Shown here in pieces: positions 14,262 to 21,953 of a stretch of 35,803 nucleotides of DNA. Source of the DNA: Gemmatimonadota bacterium (GTDB lineage Bacteria > Latescibacterota > UBA2968 > UBA8231); the NCBI GenBank assembly GCA_018673255.1, contig JABHDC010000096.1, forward strand, positions 1 through 35,803. Direction: 5' to 3'. The notes beneath the pieces are model-generated. The model ran no database searches and was not told where the DNA came from. It was given only the letters and a program-made list of their open reading frames with translations. The translations under genes and the position numbers were made by a program. Within the stretch, counting starts at the first letter, position 1, and each line of letters opens with the position of its first letter.

Positions 14262-15086
14262 TCAGTTTGACGGGATCTCCAGCACCTGTGCCGGGAATAT
14301 CAGGCTCGGTGCGACGATCTGCTCAGCATTGGCCTTGTAGATCTTGTGCCACATCGTCGGATCATTGTAGACGGCCGAGGCGATGCTGCTGAGAAAGTCG
14401 CCGGAGGTCACCAGATACTGGTTCTCACCGATGGCGATCGGAACATTGAGCACCTGATCAGGATAGATCATGTCAGGATCCTTGATCTGCTCACGATTGG
14501 CGCGGTACAGGCGGGGCCACATATAGGGATCGTCGTAGATCTCGGTCTTCGACGAAATACCCCAGAGGTGATCGCCCTTCATTACCGAGTAGCTGATGCT
14601 GTCCGGTGCGCGCATCCACAATTCGTCAAGCAGACGCTGGGCACGATCTATCCTGCGAGCCATCTCTGGCAGTGCCGCGATCTTGCTCATGCGCAACTCG
14701 TCTAGGAGCATGCCAGCTTCCTTAAGCTCACCGCGGCGGCGCTGCAGCTCCTCAGGCGCGAGGGCAGCAAGGCCCTCGAGCTGGCGGAGCAGACCGTCAA
14801 GCTGATGGCCGTAGGCTCGCACCTCTGCCTCAGAAGAAGAGACGAGGGAGAGGACCCGAGCGTTGAGCTCGTCGATCTGGCGCTGCACGGCGCTGATCTG
14901 GCCATTCAGTGTAACAACATCGGCGTCGAGGGTGACCATACCGGCCTTGGCCGTCGCCTCACGCTCAGTGTACTCGGCAAGACGCGCCACATACTCCTCG
15001 CGGGTCATTTCCTCTTGCGCCACAGCGCTTGTAGCGACCCCGAAGACGAAGAGCAGGACCAGCATGCTCGTGATACCCTTGGTCAT
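14262..15086 (-). CDS. Exported coiled-coil protein with two LysM domains
   Basis: 274 residues. Signal peptide M-T-K-G-I-T-S-M-L-V-L-L-F-V-F-G with probable cleavage after A-V-A; a long coiled coil (about 30-160, rich in Glu/Leu/Arg heptads); then two LysM modules at about 165-218 (Y-S-V-M-K-G-D-H-L-W-G-I-S) and 222-274 (Y-L-V-T-S-G-D-F-L-S-S-I-A), both containing the M-W-x-x-I/L-Y-x-A-N motif. It is likely a periplasmic peptidoglycan-binding spacer. ATG 15086 is chosen over the upstream frame because AAAGGA lies 8 bp before it and the signal peptide begins there. The lipoprotein gene precedes it by 64 bp, and the two coiled-coil envelope proteins probably work together. Confidence 0.88.
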   Translation of the reverse strand: MTKGITSMLVLLFVFGVATSAVAQEEMTREEYVARLAEYTEREATAKAGMVTLDADVVTLNGQISAVQRQIDELNARVLSLVSSSEAEVRAYGHQLDGLLRQLEGLAALAPEELQRRRGELKEAGMLLDELRMSKIAALPEMARRIDRAQRLLDELWMRAPDSISYSVMKGDHLWGISSKTEIYDDPYMWPRLYRANREQIKDPDMIYPDQVLNVPIAIGENQYLVTSGDFLSSIASAVYNDPTMWHKIYKANAEQIVAPSLIFPAQVLEIPSN

Positions 15087-15150
15087 TCTATCAGTCCTTT
15101 TCTGGTTGCCGAACCCCACCCGGTAGGGCAAGGGGGCGGCAGAATCTTCG

Positions 15151-15426
15151 TTATTGGTCGCTCGCGAGGTTTTCCTGCGTCTCAGCGAGCTTGCGCTCCA
15201 GCGCCTGCAGTTCGGCCTTCTTATTGGCCAGCTGGCGCTCGAGGCGAGCCTTTTCCGCCTTCTTCTGTGCCACCTGCTTCTCAGCGGCCTCCATTGCCAT
15301 GCGCCGCTCCTCGAGGAGACTCAGCTCCTTTTCCGAGGGCCCTGACGAGCAACCCGCCACGACGGCCAAGGAGGCAAAGGCAATGGCGAAGAGTCCTCGG
15401 CGGACCCTACGGACACGGTAGCTCAT
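15151..15426 (-). CDS. Small coiled-coil lipoprotein
   Basis: 91 residues. Arg-rich start, hydrophobic segment, and a lipobox V-V-A-G-C26 for signal peptidase II and Lnt. After C26-S-S-G-P-S-E the whole mature chain is one charged coiled coil (E-K-Q-V-A-Q-K-K-A-E-K-A-R-L-E-R-Q-L). Size and form recall Lpp-like or OmpH-like tethers. Ser follows the lipid Cys, so outer-membrane sorting would be expected under E. coli rules. It is the first gene of the unit with the LysM protein. Ribosome site GGGGAG. Three 15-bp direct repeats lie directly upstream. Confidence 0.85.
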   Translation of the reverse strand: MSYRVRRVRRGLFAIAFASLAVVAGCSSGPSEKELSLLEERRMAMEAAEKQVAQKKAEKARLERQLANKKAELQALERKLAETQENLASDQ

Positions 15427-15445
15427 CGAGCGAACTCCCCTTTGC

Positions 15446-15490
15446 AGTTGAACTTAGACAAGTTGAACCTATACAAGTTGAACTTAGATA
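15446..15490 (-). repeat. Three 15-bp tandem direct repeats upstream of the lipoprotein gene
   Basis: Units at 15446-15460 (AGTTGAACTTAGACA), 15461-15475 (AGTTGAACCTATACA) and 15476-15490 (AGTTGAACTTAGATA) are contiguous. They begin 20 bp upstream of the lipoprotein start, in its promoter or leader region. They could be iterated regulator sites or an array that alters promoter spacing. Confidence 0.8.
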
Positions 15491-15523
15491 TAAACAACAA
15501 ATCAGCGTCTGATACTGGCTTGA

Positions 15524-15552
15524 GGTGTCTATTGTACATGCCAATTGACACC
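15524..15552. promoter_or_regulatory. 11-bp dyad in the aspS-lipoprotein interval
   Basis: GGTGTCTATTG (15524-15534) and CAATTGACACC (15542-15552) form an inverted repeat with one mismatch and a 7-bp centre. It lies about 100 bp upstream of the lipoprotein start, and the minus strand reads TACAAT within it, a -10-like hexamer. It could be an operator or a hairpin. Confidence 0.4.
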
Positions 15553-15655
15553 CCTGAAAAGTCGCGGCAAAGTTAACACCCCCCTCAGGGGATGTCAAGA
15601 GCGAATCCCTGCCATTACAAAGGCTTAGGTCAATCTAGCGCCGTGGTTCAGCGCC

Positions 15656-17440
15656 TCAACGAAGACGGATTCCGAGTTCGCGCAACTGAGTTTCATCGAC
15701 CCCTCCCGGCGCGTCTTCCATAAGCCCCACGGCCCGGTTGGTCTTGGGGAAGGCGATCACCTCCCGAATGCTGCTCTGACCGGCCAGAAGTGCCACGAGC
15801 CGGTCGAACCCAAAAGCGATCCCGCCATGCGGTGGAGCTCCAAACGTGAGGGCATCGAGAAGGAAGCCGAATTTCGCCCGTGCCTCAGCCTCATCGATAG
15901 CCAGGAGTCGGAATACCTTCTCCTGCATTTCCTGTTGGAAGATTCGCACACTGCCACCGGCGACTTCATTGCCATTGATGACCAGGTCGTATGCCCTGGC
16001 GCGTACGGCCCCGGGATCACTCTCCATGAGGGCAATGTCTTCCTCCATGGGCGAAGTGAAGGGGTGGTGCTTGGCAACATAGCGGTTCTCCTCTTCGTCT
16101 CGCTCGAGAAGAGGGAACTCGGTGACCCACAGAGGGTTCCACGTATCCTCGCCAATCAGATCCAGCTGGCGAGCCAGTTCGAGTCGCAGAGCGCCGAGGA
16201 CCTTGGCTACCATGTCAGGTGTATCTGCGACCAGCAGCAGGAGGTCGCCGGGTTCGGAGCCCAGGCTCGAAATGAGCAACTCCTGCGCTGACTCCGGGAA
16301 GAACTTGACGATCGAAGCTTCGAGGCCTTTGTCCGTGTGTTTGATCCAGGACAATCCCTTGGCGCCCTGCTCTTGGGCGAAGGCGATCAGCGCGTCGATG
16401 CGGCTTCGCGGTAAAACGCTGCAGCCCTTCGCGTTAATGCCCTTAACCTGTCCACCGCCGTCGAGCACAGTCTGGAAGATCTTGTATTCAGATGCCCTCG
16501 CAGCTTGCTCCGTATCCACGAGTTCGAGGCCAAAGCGGGTATCAGGCTTGTCTGAGCCGTATCGATCCATCGCCTCGGCGTACGTCATTCGGGGAAAGGA
16601 ATCGGGCAGGGTCAGGTCACGTACCTCTGAACAGATCTGACGGGTGAGATTCTCGGCCAGATCCATGATGTCATTCTCGGCCACGAAAGACATCTCGATG
16701 TCGATCTGAGTGAACTCCGGTTGTCGATCAGACCGCAGGTCCTCGTCCCGGAAGCATTTTACGATCTGGAAGTACCGATCGAGGCCTGCCATCATCAGCA
16801 ACTGCTTGTACGTCTGGGGCGACTGGGGCAAGGCGAAGAAGCGGCCCCGATGCACTCGACTGGGTACCAGGTAGTCACGAGCGCCTTCAGGTGTGCTGCG
16901 AATCAGGAAGGGTGTCTCGATCTCGAGGAAGCGAGCCCCGTCGAGGAATCTGCGTGTTGCCTGATAGGCCTGGTGCCGGAGGATGAGATTCTGCTGCATG
17001 GTCGCACGCCGCAGGTCGAGATAGCGATAGCGCAGCCGCGTTTCCTCACCTACCTCGACCTGATCATCAAGTTGGAAGGGAATCGCCTCGGAAGTGTTCA
17101 GAATCCGGACGTCATCACAGTTCACTTCGATGGCGCCGGTCACGAGCCGTGGATTCCGCATGCCCTCGGGGCGGTGTTCGACCACACCATGGACCGCGAT
17201 CACGTACTCGCTGCGCAGCACGTCCGCCTTGTCATGGGCAGAGGAGGAGTGCTGAGGATTGAAGACGACCTGTGTGATACCATAGCGATCACGAAGGTCG
17301 ACGAAGATGACACCCCCGTGGTCGCGACGGGTCGCGACCCAGCCCATGAGGATGACCTCTTCGGTGAGGTGGTCCTCAGAGAGTGTGCCACAGTCGTGGG
17401 TGCGTTGCCAGTCGCCGAGGCGATCGAGTTGCTCGGTCAT
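15656..17440 (-). CDS. aspS: Aspartyl-tRNA synthetase
   Basis: 594 residues, full length for bacterial AspRS: an N-terminal OB-fold anticodon domain (about 15-115), then the class II core with motif 2 F-R-D-E-D-L-R-S-D-R-Q-P-E-F-T-Q, the bacterial GAD insertion (about 290-410), and motif 3 G-I-A-F-G-F-D-R-L. It charges tRNA-Asp. Residues H41 (R-R-D-H-G-G) and G93 (R-P-E-G) match the His/Gly pair of non-discriminating AspRS enzymes, which also make Asp-tRNA-Asn for GatCAB. ATG 17440 is used; a GTG 57 bp upstream is possible, and neither has a strong ribosome site. It is transcribed away from the cysteine operon. Confidence 0.95.
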   Translation of the reverse strand: MTEQLDRLGDWQRTHDCGTLSEDHLTEEVILMGWVATRRDHGGVIFVDLRDRYGITQVVFNPQHSSSAHDKADVLRSEYVIAVHGVVEHRPEGMRNPRLVTGAIEVNCDDVRILNTSEAIPFQLDDQVEVGEETRLRYRYLDLRRATMQQNLILRHQAYQATRRFLDGARFLEIETPFLIRSTPEGARDYLVPSRVHRGRFFALPQSPQTYKQLLMMAGLDRYFQIVKCFRDEDLRSDRQPEFTQIDIEMSFVAENDIMDLAENLTRQICSEVRDLTLPDSFPRMTYAEAMDRYGSDKPDTRFGLELVDTEQAARASEYKIFQTVLDGGGQVKGINAKGCSVLPRSRIDALIAFAQEQGAKGLSWIKHTDKGLEASIVKFFPESAQELLISSLGSEPGDLLLLVADTPDMVAKVLGALRLELARQLDLIGEDTWNPLWVTEFPLLERDEEENRYVAKHHPFTSPMEEDIALMESDPGAVRARAYDLVINGNEVAGGSVRIFQQEMQEKVFRLLAIDEAEARAKFGFLLDALTFGAPPHGGIAFGFDRLVALLAGQSSIREVIAFPKTNRAVGLMEDAPGGVDETQLRELGIRLR

Positions 17441-17533
17441 AGGGTCAGTGTCGATATGTCTGTTGGGGTGGCAAGTGAGGCCCTCCGAGATCGTCACATG
17501 AACGGGCTCTGTGGTCAGAATCCCCTACAGCGA

Positions 17534-17634
17534 GAATCGGCCCAGAAAGAGAATTGGCCCAGAAATCAGTGCAGAGCACCAGAAATCGGTGCAGATCAAA
17601 ATCAGTGCAGAGCACCAGAAATCGGTGCAGATCA
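17534..17634. repeat. Periodic tandem repeat array (two perfect 36-bp units plus degenerate copies)
   Basis: Two identical 36-bp units lie end to end at 17563-17598 and 17599-17634. Each is itself two similar halves of about 18 bp (AGAAATCRGTGCAGAKC). Upstream, GAATYGGCCCAGAAA occurs at 17534-17548 and 17551-17565; downstream, AGAAAT recurs near 17642. (A)GAAA-type cores thus recur every 17-20 bp. GCACC/GGTGC inverted repeats lie within each unit. Confidence 0.85.
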
Positions 17635-17683
17635 GAGGAGCAGAAATGACGGCTGCAAAACCTGCTAAACGTATGTTGGCCTT

Positions 17684-17693
17684 ACACTAGTGT
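17684..17693. promoter_or_regulatory. Perfect palindrome ACACTAGTGT
   Basis: A 10-bp perfect palindrome 30 bp upstream of the -35 element of the operon promoter. It is a possible activator or repressor site; no regulator is assigned. Confidence 0.3.
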
Positions 17694-17723
17694 CAATTCA
17701 TGTCACAGCAATCAGATGATGCT

Positions 17724-17751
17724 TTGACAGCCGCAGAGGCACCCCTATATT
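17724..17751 (+). promoter_or_regulatory. Promoter of the cysteine/TMTC operon
   Basis: TTGACA (17724-17729), a 16-bp spacer, and TATATT (17746-17751). This is the closest match to the sigma70 consensus seen in the window. The first gene starts at 17794, leaving a leader of about 35 nt. Confidence 0.75.
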
Positions 17752-17793
17752 CGCCCGCGCTGTGTAACCGTCGTCTCCCACCCGAGTTCTCTC

Positions 17794-18321
17794 TTGAGCA
17801 ATCCCAAGGCCCAGGCCCTACTGAAGGTTGTCGAACAGATTCCCATGTTCTCTCACGTGGGCAGAGAGAATGCGGCGCGTGTCGTGCAGGCCTGTGAGGT
17901 TCGGCACCTGGACGCCGGTGCCATCCTGTGCAGGGTGCGAGAGGCAAGTGATGCTCTTCATATCCTGCTCAGTGGCAGGTTGACGGTTGTGACCGAGAAT
18001 GGTATCGATCTTGCCCAGATCGATCCGGTGGCGCCTGTGGGTGAAATGGGCATGCTCACCGGCCAGCCAAGATCCGCCACGGTCCGGGCGCATCAACGAT
18101 CGACGATTCTGTCTCTGCGCAAGGCAGCATTCGAAGGGCTCATGCGGAAGCACCTGGCGATCGCGCGCCAGGTGCACCGGAATGTTCTGTTGATCCTGGC
18201 CACTCGCCTGGTCGAAGCGCACGACAATCACGATCAAGAACAGGCTCGACTCCATGAACTCGAACGACGCCTCGAGAGGGCTCAGGAGGAGGTCCGTACA
18301 CTGCATGCCAGCCATGGATGA
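17794..18321 (+). CDS. Cyclic-nucleotide-binding-domain protein without DNA-binding domain
   Basis: 175 residues. A CRP-type beta-barrel domain spans about 15-125 (L-H-I-L-L-S-G-R-L-T-V and G-E-M-G-M-L-T-G-Q-P-R-S-A-T-V-R-A). The phosphate-binding cassette keeps G-E and R-S-A, so a cyclic nucleotide or similar effector may be bound. The dimer-type helix follows, and then, instead of a helix-turn-helix, a charged coiled coil (E-L-E-R-R-L-E-R-A-Q-E-E-V) to the end. It is therefore probably a sensor acting through protein contact, not a repressor/activator. TTG 17794 sits about 40 bp from the promoter with a weak ribosome site. It is the first gene of the operon and its end overlaps cysM by 17 bp. 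Confidence 0.8.
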   Translation: MSNPKAQALLKVVEQIPMFSHVGRENAARVVQACEVRHLDAGAILCRVREASDALHILLSGRLTVVTENGIDLAQIDPVAPVGEMGMLTGQPRSATVRAHQRSTILSLRKAAFEGLMRKHLAIARQVHRNVLLILATRLVEAHDNHDQEQARLHELERRLERAQEEVRTLHASHG

Positions 18322-19318
18322 AGAGGCTGAAAGGTCGAGGACCGTCGTCGATGAAATCGGCCGGACACCTCTGGTCCGGATCCCTGATCCCACGCTGAAG
18401 AGCGGGGTCGAGATCTATGCCAAGTGCGAATTCTGCAATCCCGGTGGCTCCGTCAAGGACCGCCCGGCGCGCCGCATGATCCTCGAGGGGCTGGCCAGCG
18501 GCGATCTTGTCTCCGGCAAGGTGATCCTGGACTCTACGTCTGGCAACACGGGAATCGCCTACGCCATGATCGGCGCGGCACTCGGCTACCCGGTTCGTCT
18601 GGCCATGCCGGCCAGTGTCACGCCAGAGCGCAAGGCGATTCTTGCAGCCTATGGGGCCGAGGTCGTCCTCACGGATCCGGCGGAGGGCTCGGATGGCGCG
18701 ATTCTCGAGGCGAGGCGGCTCTATGAGGGAGATCGGGCACTCTACTACAAGCCGGACCAATACAACAATCCGGCAAACTGGTGGGCCCACCGAGACACGA
18801 CGGCACCGGAGGTGTGGGCGCAGACGAAGGGGAGGGTGACCCATCTGGTGGCCACTATGGGGACGAGTGGGACGGTGATGGGAACCGGCAGGGGCCTGAA
18901 GACTTTCAATCCCCAGGTGACGGTCGTGGGTGCTGAGCCGGCCGATTCCTTCCATGGGATCGAGGGGCTGAAGCACATGGAGAGTTCCATCGTGCCGGGG
19001 ATCTACGACGAGAGCACACTGGATCGAAAAATGGGCGTCGAAACCGAGGATGCCTACGACACCAACGTCTGGCTGGCGCGTGAATTCGGTATCCTCGTCG
19101 GACAGTCATCCGGAGCTGCGTACTGGGCAGCGCGTCAGATTGCTGAAGAAATCGATGCGGGGATCATCGTCGCCGTGTTCTGCGACGGTGGGGACAAATA
19201 CATGACGACGGCCATGTGGCAACCCGTGGTCGAAGCCGCCGTCCAATCACCACCGGGCCAGGGCGCCGTGCCAGGTTCCTGCGAACCACGGCTCCGGCTA
19301 GCGAAAGGGTTCCATTGA
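18305..19318 (+). CDS. cysM: CysM-type cysteine synthase (CysO-thiocarboxylate dependent type)
   Basis: 337 residues, fold-type II PLP enzyme. PLP lysine K51 in N-P-G-G-S-V-K-D-R-P; phosphate loop S-T-S-G-N-T-G-I-A (78-86). Features shared with M. tuberculosis CysM rather than CysK are K-D-R-P-A-x-R-M-I, G-T-S-G-T-V-M-G-T-G-R, and E-x-x-x-G-I-L-V-G-Q-S-S-G-A. That enzyme uses O-phosphoserine and the sulfur of CysO-COSH. Mec and CysO encoded in the same operon support this assignment. About 30 low-complexity residues extend the C-terminus. ATG 18305 has AGGAGGAGG 12 bp upstream; ATG 18314 is possible. Its stop overlaps the mec start (TTGA). Confidence 0.88.
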   Translation: MPAMDEEAERSRTVVDEIGRTPLVRIPDPTLKSGVEIYAKCEFCNPGGSVKDRPARRMILEGLASGDLVSGKVILDSTSGNTGIAYAMIGAALGYPVRLAMPASVTPERKAILAAYGAEVVLTDPAEGSDGAILEARRLYEGDRALYYKPDQYNNPANWWAHRDTTAPEVWAQTKGRVTHLVATMGTSGTVMGTGRGLKTFNPQVTVVGAEPADSFHGIEGLKHMESSIVPGIYDESTLDRKMGVETEDAYDTNVWLAREFGILVGQSSGAAYWAARQIAEEIDAGIIVAVFCDGGDKYMTTAMWQPVVEAAVQSPPGQGAVPGSCEPRLRLAKGFH

Positions 19319-19779
19319 AGATTCGTCGTTCAGATCTTGAGAAGATCCATGCTCAGGCTCGGGAGGAGTATCCTGCTGAGTGTTGCGGTATCCTCACGGC
19401 ACCGGACGTTGTGGCGCCATCGCAGGTACATCGCTGCCGGAATATCCAGGACGAACTCCACACCAAGGATCCCGAGCAATACCCCCGTGAATCGAAAATC
19501 GCATATTTCATCGATCCGCAGGAATTGTTTCAGGTCGTGTCGGGTGCAGAGAAATCCGGTGGCCTCGTTACAGGATTCTATCACAGCCACATCGACTGCG
19601 ACGCGTATTTCTCCGACGAGGACAAGGAACGCGCCATGGCCTGGGATGAGCCCGCCTATCCGGATGCCGTGTATGTCGTGGTCGCCGTCTATGGTGACGA
19701 GGTACGCATGACACGAGCCTTTGGATGGGATGAGGCGCGCAGAGATTTCATCGATGTCGAAATCGACATTGTCGACTGA
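19315..19779 (+). CDS. mec: Mec-type JAMM metallopeptidase (CysO-cysteine hydrolase family)
   Basis: 154 residues, MPN/JAMM (M67) zinc peptidase. E22 in P-A-E-C-C-G-I-L and the zinc motif H90-S-H92-(x7)-S100-x-x-D103 are complete. The closest functional type is mycobacterial Mec, which releases cysteine from the CysO-Cys adduct, and QbsD/Mec proteins that trim extra residues from sulfur carriers. TTG 19315 overlaps the cysM stop; AAAGGG lies upstream. In this operon CysO ends Gly-Gly-Cys, so Mec would be needed both to mature the carrier and to release product. The gene end overlaps the TMTC-like gene by 26 bp. Confidence 0.9.
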   Translation: MKIRRSDLEKIHAQAREEYPAECCGILTAPDVVAPSQVHRCRNIQDELHTKDPEQYPRESKIAYFIDPQELFQVVSGAEKSGGLVTGFYHSHIDCDAYFSDEDKERAMAWDEPAYPDAVYVVVAVYGDEVRMTRAFGWDEARRDFIDVEIDIVD

Positions 19780-21634
19780 CGGATCCTTTCGGCGCAGCGC
19801 CCTCCTGCTGGTGCTGTTGGTTGGCGTCATTTACAGTGCGAGTCTGCGCGCCGGGTTTCACTACGATGATTTCCATTCGATCGTACGAAATCCACACCTC
19901 AGTCTGACTCATCTCACTGCCTTCTTCGTAGACCCGGGCCTGTTCTCCGTCAATCCGGAGAGCGCCATGTATCGCCCGCTGTTGTTGACGACGTACGCCC
20001 TGAATCGCCTGATCTCGGCAGGTGATGCCTGGTCGTATCATCTGATCAATGTCATCCTCCATGCGGCCAGTACCATCGTCGTATGCAGGCTTCTTCGGCT
20101 CCTCGGGTCATCTTTCGGTATCAGCGTGTTGGCTGCGGTCCTGTTCGCTGTGCATCCGATCAACAGCGAAGCTGTGGCCTATGTCAGCAGCCGTTCGGAA
20201 TTGCTGGCGAGCCTGGGCATCCTCCTGTTCTGTTGCCTGGTCCTGACCTCGTCGCAGAAGGGGCGCACAGGCCTGATGGCCATCGGCTGTCTGGCCGCTG
20301 CCATTGCCTCCAAGGCGGTGGCCATCGTCTCACCTCTGCTGGCATTACTGGGGCTTGCCCATGCCGGTCGTCTGAAGGCAGATCGCCGTTCCCTGCAAGT
20401 CATCATCCTCAGTGGTGTACTCCTGCTCGGTTACCTGCTGATTGTGCAGAATCTGGTGTCGCGTGCATTCGTGGATGCGCCCGTTCGCGGGTTGAGTTCG
20501 CAGATGGCGACGCAACTGAAGGCTCTTGGATACTATCTGTGGCTGATGGTCATGCCGGTACATTTGAGTGTGGAGCATCAGTTTGCCGTCAGTCGCGACT
20601 TCGAACTGGTCGTTGGCGTGGCAGCCGCATGTGTTGGGTCCCTGCTGGTACTGGGTTGGCGTGCCCGGTATATCTGGCGCTGGGGATCAGCCTGGTGGTT
20701 CGTCTGCCTGCTGCCCACAGCTGCCGTACCTCTCATCGTTCTGGTGAACGAGCACCGGTTATACGGTGCCAGTGTCGGGGTGATGGCGCTGATCGCCTGC
20801 GTCCTGGGGGGACAGACAGACCGGCGACGTATGGCTGACGGCTGGATCGCCGTGTATACTATCTCGCTTGCGATCCTGACAATTCAGCGCGTCGATGTCT
20901 GGCACTCTGAGCGATCTGTATGGCAGGATGCGGCGATCAAAGCACCCGCTTCTCTGAAGGCCCAACTGCGTTGGGCCGATGCTCTGGCCAAAGATGGAGA
21001 GGTCGCCCAGGCCGAAGAGGCTTATCTGCGTGCCGTGGCGCTGCGACCGCATCACCCGGGTGCAAGAAACAATCTCGGGAGACTGTATCTACTGCAGGGG
21101 CGGTGGGATGAAGCGCGACATCAGTTTGAGACATTGCTGAACGTGTCGCCGGATAATCTGCCGGCACGGATGAATCTTGGTCAGATCCATTTTCGCCAAG
21201 GGCGCCCGGATGCGGCCAAGGTCCAGTATCTGGCTGCAATTGACCTGGGTGCGACCCGTGGCCGCGCCCAACTGCGAATCGCACAGATCGGACTTCGGCA
21301 CAATGCTGACGCATACAGCATTCTGACCTGGCTCGAAAGAGCAGTCGCCGCAGGAGAGAGTTCAATTGACGTGCAGGTGTCTCGAGGGATTGTCCTGCGT
21401 CGATTGGGTAGATTGCAGGAGGCGCGCATGGCCTATGAATCGGCCGTCGCCATCGATGCCAGTTCCGCCGACGCCTGGTACAACCTCGGCAATCTGTATG
21501 TCGAACTGAACCGGGATCAGAAGGCGGTTCATGCCTATGGACTGGCCGCTGAGCACAGTGTACAAGGGGACGCCATCTACAGGGCGGCCCGCAAACGACA
21601 ACAAGCAGTCATCAACAAGATCAGAAGAAACTGA
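19754..21634 (+). CDS. TMTC-like GT-C membrane protein with TPR repeats (paralogue 1)
   Basis: 626 residues. The first helix is followed by the GT-C style acidic motif F-H-Y-D38-D39-F-H-S-I-V-R-N-P-H-L, then M-Y-R-P-L-L-L-T-T-Y-A-L-N and L-F-A-V-H-P-I-N-S-E-A-V-A-Y-V-S-S-R-S-E. These are the hallmark segments of TMTC O-mannosyltransferases of animals. About ten membrane helices run to residue 400; 5-6 TPR units follow (about 415-620). It is likely an inner-membrane protein using a polyprenyl-phosphate sugar, with the TPR part engaging the acceptor. Donor and acceptor are unknown. ATG 19754 overlaps mec by 26 bp; TTG 19769 is an alternative. Confidence 0.82.
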   Translation: MSKSTLSTDGSFRRSALLLVLLVGVIYSASLRAGFHYDDFHSIVRNPHLSLTHLTAFFVDPGLFSVNPESAMYRPLLLTTYALNRLISAGDAWSYHLINVILHAASTIVVCRLLRLLGSSFGISVLAAVLFAVHPINSEAVAYVSSRSELLASLGILLFCCLVLTSSQKGRTGLMAIGCLAAAIASKAVAIVSPLLALLGLAHAGRLKADRRSLQVIILSGVLLLGYLLIVQNLVSRAFVDAPVRGLSSQMATQLKALGYYLWLMVMPVHLSVEHQFAVSRDFELVVGVAAACVGSLLVLGWRARYIWRWGSAWWFVCLLPTAAVPLIVLVNEHRLYGASVGVMALIACVLGGQTDRRRMADGWIAVYTISLAILTIQRVDVWHSERSVWQDAAIKAPASLKAQLRWADALAKDGEVAQAEEAYLRAVALRPHHPGARNNLGRLYLLQGRWDEARHQFETLLNVSPDNLPARMNLGQIHFRQGRPDAAKVQYLAAIDLGATRGRAQLRIAQIGLRHNADAYSILTWLERAVAAGESSIDVQVSRGIVLRRLGRLQEARMAYESAVAIDASSADAWYNLGNLYVELNRDQKAVHAYGLAAEHSVQGDAIYRAARKRQQAVINKIRRN

Positions 21635-21643
21635 GGAGAGATC

Positions 21644-21922
21644 ATGGCCATCACCGTTCACATCCCAACCCCTTTGCGCAAGCTCACCGGCAATGCTGCC
21701 GAGGTTGAAGTTGAAGCTGCCTCGGTTGACGAACTCGTCGAGAATCTGGAAGCGGCGCACGCAGGCATCAAAGAGAAACTTCTCGACGAGGCTGGCGAGA
21801 TTCGTCGTTATGTGAATCTCTACGTCAATGATGAGGACATCCGTTTCCTCGACGGCAAGCAGACGGCGCTCAATGCTGGCGATAGTGTAACGATCGTACC
21901 TGCCATCGCTGGTGGTTGCTGA
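21644..21922 (+). CDS. cysO: CysO-type ubiquitin-like sulfur carrier ending Gly-Gly-Cys
   Basis: 92 residues, beta-grasp ThiS/MoaD fold. Strong likeness to mycobacterial CysO: M-A-I-T-V-H-I-P-T-P-L-R near the start, V-N-L-Y-V-N-D-E-D-I-R-F in the middle, and G-D-S-V-T-I-V-P-A-I-A-G-G at the end. CysO is thiocarboxylated on the last Gly and donates sulfur to CysM. Here one extra codon, TGC (Cys92), follows the diglycine before TGA, so the carrier is made blocked and must be trimmed. GAGGAG stands in front of ATG 21644, 10 bp after the TMTC-like stop. No E1-like activating enzyme (MoeZ type) is in the window. Confidence 0.93.
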   Translation: MAITVHIPTPLRKLTGNAAEVEVEAASVDELVENLEAAHAGIKEKLLDEAGEIRRYVNLYVNDEDIRFLDGKQTALNAGDSVTIVPAIAGGC

Positions 21923-21953
21923 GCGAAGTTTCACACAACTGATCGGGGGGGGC

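Larger units (their letters stand above)
17441..17793. promoter_or_regulatory. Divergent control region between aspS and the cysteine/TMTC operon
   Basis: 353 bp without a gene. It contains a periodic repeat array (17534-17650), a perfect 10-bp palindrome ACACTAGTGT (17684-17693) and a good promoter for the rightward operon (17724-17751). The aspS promoter is not obvious. Confidence 0.6.

Noticed and set aside
17534..17634. CRISPR array
   Set aside because: Units are contiguous without unique spacers and there are no cas genes.
16721..17668. Plus-strand frame crossing the aspS start and the repeat array
   Set aside because: Antisense to aspS, then reads the tandem repeats; no ribosome site or protein-like pattern.
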